This document shows, piece by piece, positions 6,305 to 11,121 of a DNA stretch of 11,121 nucleotides. How positions within the stretch are numbered: position 1 is the first letter of the stretch; the number at the start of each line of letters is the position of its first letter. Made by a program: the position numbers and the translations under genes. Origin of the DNA: Caldilineaceae bacterium (GTDB lineage Bacteria; Chloroflexota; Anaerolineae; Caldilineales; Caldilineaceae); the NCBI GenBank assembly GCA_019637645.1, contig JAHBVH010000125.1, positions 1-11,121 of the forward strand, read 5' to 3'. The notes beneath the pieces were generated by a model. That model was not told the origin of the DNA. It saw nothing but the letters and a program-made list of their open reading frames with translations, and made no database searches.

Positions 6305-6319
6305 CCAGGCTTTTTGTTT
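6282..6319. terminator. Bidirectional intrinsic terminator
   Basis: Perfect 18-bp inverted repeat (6282-6299 and 6302-6319) with only CA between the arms. The GC-rich core AGCCTGGCTA pairs with TAGCCAGGCT and is flanked by A and T runs on both sides, so it can end transcripts from the left (small membrane protein, small transcript) and from the right (yceI). Confidence 0.92.
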
Positions 6320-6435
6320 GGGTAGGGTTGTAATCTATTGGCCCAAGGGGTGGGCTTTTCAAAAAGTCGATCCCCTGGGCAAACACGGCTCTCACGGCAG
6401 CGCCGCTAGATCATGATGAGAGCGAGACCCAATTC

Positions 6436-6957
6436 CTACTGCTTGACAACTTCTAACTCAATGTCAATGGTGATCTCTTCACCGACCAAGACCCCACCGG
6501 TTTCCAGCGTGGCGTTCCAAGTCAGGCCCCAATCTTTGCGATTGATCTTGGTATGCGCCTCGAAGCCATAGTTTTCGGTACCCCAAGGGCTCTTGGATTT
6601 CCCTAAAAATTCTACATTCAAGGTGACGGGCTTGGTGATACCACGAATGGTTAGATCGCCATGTAACTTGGCCGTGGTGGCGCTGGTTACTTCTACCGAG
6701 CTGCTTTTGTAGGTCAGTTGTGGGTAGCTCTCGGCATCCAAAAAGTCGCCCGAGCGCAAGTGCCCATCGCGTTGTTCGTCACGCGTGTTGATGCTGGCGG
6801 CCTCAATTTGGACATCAACTGTCGAAGCTGCTGGATTGGCCTCGTCGAGGTTGACTGTGCCCGTAAATTTCTGAAACTCGCCACGGGTCTTGGCTAACAT
6901 CATGTGGCGAACGCTAAATTGAACGTGTGAGTGACCGTAGTCGATTTGCCATGCCAT
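6436..6957 (-). CDS. YceI-family polyisoprenoid-binding-like protein
   Basis: Lipocalin-like beta-barrel of 173 residues. Family members bind isoprenoid chains such as ubiquinone precursors in a hydrophobic tunnel; the physiological role is poorly defined, with links to membrane stress. Marks seen: the N-terminal WQIDYGHSHVQFSVRHMM, the NTRDEQRDGHLRSGDFLDAE segment (57-76), YPQLTYKS, LTIRGITKPVTL and the C-terminal INRKDWGLTW. There is no signal peptide: the protein begins directly with the first beta strand, so it should be cytoplasmic, unlike the periplasmic E. coli YceI but like the Thermus homologue. The ATG at 6957 has AAGGAA 6 bases upstream. It ends about 115 bp before the shared terminator. 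Confidence 0.9.
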   Translation of the reverse strand: MAWQIDYGHSHVQFSVRHMMLAKTRGEFQKFTGTVNLDEANPAASTVDVQIEAASINTRDEQRDGHLRSGDFLDAESYPQLTYKSSSVEVTSATTAKLHGDLTIRGITKPVTLNVEFLGKSKSPWGTENYGFEAHTKINRKDWGLTWNATLETGGVLVGEEITIDIELEVVKQ

Positions 6958-7139
6958 AAGTCGTTCCTTGCTTTCTGTTTTTGTTGCATACCAGCGCTGG
7001 GGCGATCTGTGAAAGCCTCAGCGGGGCTGCATCCATATCGATGGTTGTTCCGGCAGGTGTTGGTTGCCAACAGACTCACTTTGGGCTCGTTGCGTCTGTT
7101 GGATTTGCCCACCCTGCAGAACAGGATTGAGATGGCTTC

Positions 7140-7183
7140 ATCATAAAGCTGCACCGTGAGCGGGGCGTGAACAAAACGTGAAC
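7140..7183 (-). promoter_or_regulatory. PHO-box-like triple direct repeat with a -10 box
   Basis: On the minus strand GTTCACG (7183-7177), GTTCACG (7172-7166) and GCTCACG (7161-7155) repeat with an exact 11-bp period, each followed by 4 variable bases. Nine bases after the last unit lies TATGAT (7145-7140). Direct repeats in 11-bp phase that replace the -35 box are the typical layout for PhoB/PhoP-type regulators, and GTTCAC resembles the Streptomyces PHO-box unit. The nearest downstream gene is yceI with a leader of about 175 nt. A plus-strand TATGCT at 7195-7200 would fit the opposite orientation. Confidence 0.5.
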
Positions 7184-7236
7184 ATAGTTGGCGTTATGCT
7201 CAGCTCCCCAACCCGAAGCGCGTTTGCCTGCTGCGT

Positions 7237-8451
7237 TTAATGGGCTGCAGAGGGCGCGGGTGACCGCAAGGCTAACCCTTGTAGAACGAGAAAAGCACCG
7301 ACGCCGCATAAGGCAATGGTCCCACTCATGGGCAGGGCTGTGCCATTGTGCAACGCACTGATCAGCGCACCGGCGCTAGCCCCAATGGCAAATTGGACTG
7401 CCCCCAGCAAGGCCGACGCACTGCCGGCGCGTGAGCCGTAGGGGGCCATGGCCGCGGCGGTTGCATTCGGCCCCACAAACCCCGTGCTGGCAATACAGCA
7501 GAAGATCAAGGCCAACATGAGGGGAAAACCACCCACGCCGGTCAGCGCCGCGCCCGCCAACAAGAGGCCGGTGCCAGCGGTAACGGCCAAGGCGGTTGTG
7601 AGAATCTGGCTGCTGCTGTAGCGCGTCAACAACCAGCGGTTGATCTGCGAAGCCAGGATCAAGCCGACGGCATTGGTGCCAAAGATCAACCCATAGCGTT
7701 CCGGCGCGACGCCATTGAGCTCAATAAAGACAAAGGGTGAACCGGCGATGTAGGAAAACATGGCTCCGGAAGCCAGCCCACCCGCCAGGGCATAGCCCAT
7801 GTACCGGCCATCGACCAACAGCTCGCCATAGGTACGCAACGCCGCCCCTAAACTGGTGCGAGTCCGGCGTTCCTCGGGCAGGCTCTCTTGGAGTAAGAAG
7901 AGAACCAAAAGGAGACAGATAATGCCAAAGCCGCTCAAGACAAAGAAGATGGCACGCCAGCTAAAGAAGAGCAAGAGCTGACCACCGATGAGCGGCGCGG
8001 TAATCGGTGCCAACCCCAGCACCAACATGAGCAGCGAATACATCCGGGCCGACTCGCGCTGATCAAAGAGATCGCGCACAATCGAGCGGCTGATGACCAT
8101 CCCCGCGCAACCACCTAACGCTTGGATAAAACGCAGCCAGATCAAACTGCCAATGGAGGGAGCAAAGGCACAGCCAATGCTAGCAATGGCATAGAGCACA
8201 CAGCCAAAGAGCAAGGGGGCACGGCGGCCTAGCCGATCCGAGATCGGCCCATAGAGCGCTTGGCCCAACGAGAGGCCAATGAAAAAGACCGCCAGGGTCT
8301 GCTGCACAGCGGCCGTATCAATCTGAAATTCCTGGGCAATGGCCGGGAGCCCAGGCAGATACATGTCAATGGAAAAAGGGCCAAAGGCGGTGAGCGTACC
8401 AAGGATAATGGTCAGCTGGGTATAAGAACTACGTTTGGTCGATATTGTCAT
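7237..8451 (-). CDS. Bcr/CflA-type multidrug efflux MFS transporter
   Basis: Inner-membrane proton-driven exporter of 404 residues with the 12-helix pattern of the major facilitator superfamily. The Bcr/CflA group signature appears at 17-42 (AFGPFSIDMYLPGLPAIAQ), followed by motif A at 68-80 (GPISDRLGRRAPL) in the loop between helices 2 and 3, and the RFIQALGGCAGMVISRSIVRD region of helices 4-5. Relatives export bicyclomycin, chloramphenicol or sulfonamide-type drugs and sometimes peptides or cysteine; the substrate here is unknown. I chose the ATG at 8451 (AGGAAGG 10 bases upstream); the frame stays open to 8646, but the added 65 residues match nothing of the family and would cover the gene's own promoter. 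Divergent from the M81 gene. Confidence 0.87.
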   Translation of the reverse strand: MTISTKRSSYTQLTIILGTLTAFGPFSIDMYLPGLPAIAQEFQIDTAAVQQTLAVFFIGLSLGQALYGPISDRLGRRAPLLFGCVLYAIASIGCAFAPSIGSLIWLRFIQALGGCAGMVISRSIVRDLFDQRESARMYSLLMLVLGLAPITAPLIGGQLLLFFSWRAIFFVLSGFGIICLLLVLFLLQESLPEERRTRTSLGAALRTYGELLVDGRYMGYALAGGLASGAMFSYIAGSPFVFIELNGVAPERYGLIFGTNAVGLILASQINRWLLTRYSSSQILTTALAVTAGTGLLLAGAALTGVGGFPLMLALIFCCIASTGFVGPNATAAAMAPYGSRAGSASALLGAVQFAIGASAGALISALHNGTALPMSGTIALCGVGAFLVLQGLALRSPAPSAAH

Positions 8452-8502
8452 CCCTCGCAAGCCTTCCTGCTTGTTTTTGCGCTTTTCACAAAATTGGAAT
8501 TT

Positions 8503-8530
8503 ATTATAGTGGAGCGAGTGAAGGGTCAAA
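8503..8530 (-). promoter_or_regulatory. Promoter of the MFS gene
   Basis: Consensus TATAAT (8508-8503) on the minus strand with TTTGAC (8530-8525) 16 bp upstream. The transcript should start near 8496, about 45 nt before the ATG at 8451, which also supports the short start. Confidence 0.65.
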
Positions 8531-8560
8531 AATAAGCGCAAGCCTACGAAACCGATGGCT

Positions 8561-8589
8561 TTGACAATCACGCCTATCGTTGGTATCGT
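8561..8589 (+). promoter_or_regulatory. Promoter of the M81 gene
   Basis: Consensus TTGACA (8561-8566), 17-bp spacer, and TATCGT (8584-8589) with an extended TGG immediately before it. The start point near 8596 would give a leader of about 38 nt. Confidence 0.6.
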
Positions 8590-8633
8590 TACCCCATCCA
8601 TAATTCTTGTTTGACAGCTCTGGAGAACGCCAC

Positions 8634-10109
8634 ATGCGCATTGCAATTGCCAGTTTTATGCATGAATCTAATACTTTCGCCGCGGATCCAACCACGTTGG
8701 AACATTTTCATATTTTTCGTGGCGAGGATGTCGTTGCCCACTACCGACCTACCTTTCATGAGGTGGCCGGTTATATCAAAGGTGCCGATGACTATGACTT
8801 TGAGCTACACCCCCTGATCGGCGCAGATGCCACGCCCGCGGGGCCGTTGACCCGCGCCACCTATGAGGCCATTATCGGCGAATTGCTCGACCAAGTGCGC
8901 GCCGCTCTGCCCCAGATCGACGGGATGCTACTGGCGCTGCATGGGGCGATGGTTGCCGAAGATTTTCCTCAGGCCGACGCCGAAACGGTGCGTCGCGTGC
9001 GGGAAGTGGTGGGGCCGGATTTTCCCCTCTTTGTCACCCATGACTATCATGGCAATGTGCCGGAACAGTTGGTGCACGATGCCACGACGCTCATCATCTA
9101 CAAGACCTGTCCTCATATCGACCAGCCGGAGCGCGGGCTCCAGGCCGCCGAGCTGCTGGTACGTACCATTCGTGGCGAAGTCAAACCCGTGGCCGCCATC
9201 GCCAAGCCACCGGTCCTATTCAACATCGCCTTCCACAACACCAGCCGCGGCCCTATGTATCCGCTGATGCAAGCGGCTATTGAGCTAGAGAAAAAACCAG
9301 GCATTCTCGCGGCGAGCATTGCCGCTGGCTATCAATATGCCGACGTGCCAGCCATGGGTCCCTGTATCGTCGTGGTGGCCGATGGCGACGCCGAGCTGGC
9401 CCGCCGCGAATGTGATCGGTTGGCGCAACTTATGTGGGAGAGCCGCGAAGCGCTCCTGCCCCAAGTGCCAGACGCGGCCACCGCGGTGCAGATGGCGATC
9501 CATAGCACCGAAACCCCGGTGGCCCTCTTTGAGTTAGGCGACAATATCGGTGGCGGCAGTGCGGGAGATGCCACGATTATTTTGGAGCAACTCTTGCAAC
9601 AAAAGGCCGACGGTTGGGTCGTGGCTATCTATGATCCCGAAGCGGTCCAAAGCTGTTTTCAGGCAGGGATCGGCGCAACTGTGTCGCTCCAGGTGGGTGG
9701 CAAGGTCGATCGGATCCACGGGCCGACCTTGCCCATTACCGGACGCGTGCGCACCTTGAGCGATGGCAAATTTGAGGAGCCCGAGCGCCGCCATGGGGGC
9801 CGCCGCTATCATGACCAAGGGCTGACCGCGGTGATTGAAGTGAATCGTGATGCGCCCGGGAAGGGCGGCCTGCTGTTGCTCGATAGCTACCGTACTCCAC
9901 CCATGAGTATCCACCAGCTAACAAGCGCTGGCATCGTTCCCCAGCATCAACGTATTTTGGTTGCCAAGGGCGCCGTTGCCCCGCGCGCCGCCTACGAGCC
10001 AGTTAGCCAGCGAATCATCGAGGTGGACACCGCGGGCGCAACCTCGATCAGCATTCCCCAAAGCGAATACCACCTAGCGCGCAAAACCCTTTATGAGTGG
10101 AGCCGCTAA
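8634..10109 (+). CDS. M81-family metallohydrolase (MlrC / microcystinase C-like)
   Basis: Predicted zinc-dependent hydrolase of 491 residues, normal length for the family. It has the N-terminal domain with RIAIASFMHESNTF (2-15), the ALHGAM segment (101-106), THDYHGNV (135-142) and CPHIDQPERG (159-168), and the C-terminal domain with GDNIGGGSAGD (302-312) and RTPPMSIHQL (420-429). The His, Asp and Glu in these motifs are the likely metal ligands. MlrC is named for the last step of microcystin breakdown, but most homologues sit outside mlr clusters and their substrates are unknown; no mlrA, mlrB or mlrD is present here. The ATG at 8634 has GGAG 8 bases upstream; a possible ATG at 8607 lacks one. 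No signal peptide. It is followed by a ribokinase-family gene on the same strand, so a joint catabolic role is possible. Confidence 0.85.
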   Translation: MRIAIASFMHESNTFAADPTTLEHFHIFRGEDVVAHYRPTFHEVAGYIKGADDYDFELHPLIGADATPAGPLTRATYEAIIGELLDQVRAALPQIDGMLLALHGAMVAEDFPQADAETVRRVREVVGPDFPLFVTHDYHGNVPEQLVHDATTLIIYKTCPHIDQPERGLQAAELLVRTIRGEVKPVAAIAKPPVLFNIAFHNTSRGPMYPLMQAAIELEKKPGILAASIAAGYQYADVPAMGPCIVVVADGDAELARRECDRLAQLMWESREALLPQVPDAATAVQMAIHSTETPVALFELGDNIGGGSAGDATIILEQLLQQKADGWVVAIYDPEAVQSCFQAGIGATVSLQVGGKVDRIHGPTLPITGRVRTLSDGKFEEPERRHGGRRYHDQGLTAVIEVNRDAPGKGGLLLLDSYRTPPMSIHQLTSAGIVPQHQRILVAKGAVAPRAAYEPVSQRIIEVDTAGATSISIPQSEYHLARKTLYEWSR

Positions 10110-10137
10110 CCGCCCTGGGTGAAAGATGGGCGGTTTT
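10108..10137 (+). terminator. Hairpin between the M81 and ribokinase genes, probable weak terminator
   Basis: AACCGCCC (10108-10115) pairs with GGGCGGTT (10128-10135) across a 12-base loop and is followed by a TTTT tract counted from 10134. The left arm overlaps the TAA of the M81 gene. The short T-run suggests partial termination, which would lower ribokinase expression relative to M81. Confidence 0.5.
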
Positions 10138-10150
10138 ATGAGGAGGAACA

Positions 10151-11121
10151 ATGACAAATCCAACGAACGCGCCCAAGATCTGTGTCGTGGGCGCGTCCAA
10201 TATTGATCTGGTCAGCTATGCCCCGCGGCTGCCCAAAATCGGGGAGACGCTCCCCGGCAGTCGCTTCCAAATGGGCTTTGGCGGCAAAGGCGCTAATCAA
10301 GCTGTCATGGCCGCGCTGCTGGGCGCAACCGTGACCATGATCACCAAAGTGGGACAAGATATTTTTGGCCAAGATTATCTCAACCACTATCAGAAGCTCG
10401 GCTTTGATACACGCTATGTGGCCGTGACCGACGCCGCGGCCACGGGCGTTGCCCCGATCTGGGTGGATGAAGGCAGCGGCAACAACGCGATCATTGTCGT
10501 CACTGGTGCCAATGATCACCTGGCGGTGGCCGATGTGGAAGCCGCTCAGGCCGCCATCCGTTCGGCACAGATCGTCATCGGGCAGTGGGAATGCGCCCTA
10601 GAGACCACCTTGGCCGCGCTGCGCATTGCCCGTGAAGCAGGTGTTACCACCCTGCTGAATCCGGCCCCAGCCCGTGCCGAACTCCCGGCAGAAGCCTATC
10701 AGCTCAGCGATATTTTCTGCCCGAATGAGAGTGAGACAGAACTGTTAACAGGCCAGCCCGTGGCGACCCTGGCCGAAGCTGAAGCCGCGGCGCAGCTCTT
10801 CTTGGCACGCGGCGCGCGACAGGTGATCCTGACCTTGGGCGAACGAGGTAGCTTGCTGGTTACTGAGTCGAGCACGACCCATGTGCCCGCATCGGCGGTG
10901 CAAGCCATCGATACCACGGGCGCGGGCGATGCTTTTTGTGGGAGCTTGGCCTATTTCCTGGCCGCTGGGCAATCGTTGGCCCAAGCCACGGCCCATGCTA
11001 ATGTGGTCGCCGCTGCCAGTGTACAAAAGCGCGGCACACAGACTAGTTTTCCGCGGCGGGCCGATCTGCCCGCGGGACTCTTTCGCTGCTCGCCCGGCGC
11101 TGATGAAGATTACCCATTAAC
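10151..11121 (+). CDS. rbsK: Ribokinase-like PfkB-family sugar kinase (3' end not in window)
   Basis: ATP-dependent cytosolic kinase, probably D-ribose to ribose 5-phosphate. 323 codons are read without a stop, so the end lies just outside the window; ribokinases usually have about 300-320 residues. The ribose-binding start VVGASNIDLVSYAPRLPKIGE (with Asp19), the first PfkB signature GFGGKGANQAVMAALLGA (42-59), Glu148 in GQWE, LNPAPAR (169-175), PNESETELLTG (191-201) and the second signature DTTGAGDAFCGS (254-265) with catalytic Asp260 are all present, as is the monovalent-cation loop near RGTQTSFP. The ATG at 10151 has a perfect AGGAGG at 10141-10146. It lies 41 bp after the M81 gene behind a hairpin. 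Another nucleoside or sugar substrate is possible. Confidence 0.85.
   Translation, partial: MTNPTNAPKICVVGASNIDLVSYAPRLPKIGETLPGSRFQMGFGGKGANQAVMAALLGATVTMITKVGQDIFGQDYLNHYQKLGFDTRYVAVTDAAATGVAPIWVDEGSGNNAIIVVTGANDHLAVADVEAAQAAIRSAQIVIGQWECALETTLAALRIAREAGVTTLLNPAPARAELPAEAYQLSDIFCPNESETELLTGQPVATLAEAEAAAQLFLARGARQVILTLGERGSLLVTESSTTHVPASAVQAIDTTGAGDAFCGSLAYFLAAGQSLAQATAHANVVAAASVQKRGTQTSFPRRADLPAGLFRCSPGADEDYPL

Noticed and set aside
6340..6384. Imperfect inverted repeat GCCCAAGGGG / CCCCTGGGC downstream of yceI
   Set aside because: Needs a bulge and a long loop, with no T-run; the hairpin at 6282-6319 is the far better terminator.
6991..7000. 10-bp palindrome CCAGCGCTGG upstream of yceI
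   Set aside because: Short enough to occur by chance in a GC-rich window and not extended by any flanking symmetry.
6900..7154. Minus-strand frame of 84 codons overlapping the yceI start
   Set aside because: Low-complexity mixed composition, no ribosome site or family match; it is probably just the untranslated leader of yceI.
8452..8646. 65-residue N-terminal extension of the MFS transporter
   Set aside because: It does not match the Bcr/CflA family, contains the gene's own TATAAT promoter, and the ATG at 8451 gives normal length.
1..11121. CRISPR array, tRNA, rRNA, transposase or phage genes
   Set aside because: No regularly spaced long repeats, cloverleaf arms, rRNA-like stretches or transposase or integrase motifs were seen on either strand.

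Overview
The window (about 11.1 kb, moderately GC-rich) looks like chromosomal DNA of a free-living bacterium, most likely a Chloroflexota member. The main hint is the style of the histidine kinase (H-box HDDILPQVH, followed by a degenerate ATPase domain); the clade is inferred, not proven. I see no rRNA, tRNA, CRISPR array, phage gene or complete insertion sequence. Ten of the twelve protein genes belong to recognisable families; one more is an antitoxin with a clear fold, and one is an unrecognised small membrane protein.

Layout. 3-1427 (+): 3' part of a membrane-bound GAF-histidine kinase running in from the left edge. 1441-2140 (-): a compact VapBC-like toxin-antitoxin pair, AbrB-type antitoxin then PIN toxin, more AT-rich than its surroundings and headed by a perfect 63-bp palindrome that covers its promoter and ribosome binding site. 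2257-4741 (-): a three-gene unit of MOSC protein, DinB-like protein and ALDH7-type aldehyde dehydrogenase. 4742-5166: a long intergenic stretch with a perfect 34-bp palindrome and a structured leader. 5167-5718 (+): NAD(P)H-dependent FMN reductase. 5841-6155 (+): a two-helix membrane protein with a consensus-like promoter and a GAAC-N4-GTTC site at its start point. 6169-6319: a possible stand-alone small transcript ending in a near-perfect terminator shared with the convergent yceI (6436-6957, -). 7155-7183: three 11-bp direct repeats resembling a PHO box upstream of yceI. 7237-8451 (-): Bcr/CflA-type drug efflux permease. 8634-10109 (+): M81/MlrC-family metallohydrolase, divergent from the permease. 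10151-edge (+): ribokinase-family sugar kinase, apparently co-oriented with M81 but separated from it by a hairpin.

Most neighbours have no obvious shared pathway. The real couplings visible in the sequence are the toxin-antitoxin overlap, the ATGA overlap of MOSC and DinB followed by the dehydrogenase, and the M81-ribokinase pair. The most unusual signals are regulatory: the palindromic promoter of the toxin-antitoxin locus, the SOS-like site on the small membrane protein, the PHO-like repeats and the orphan small transcript.
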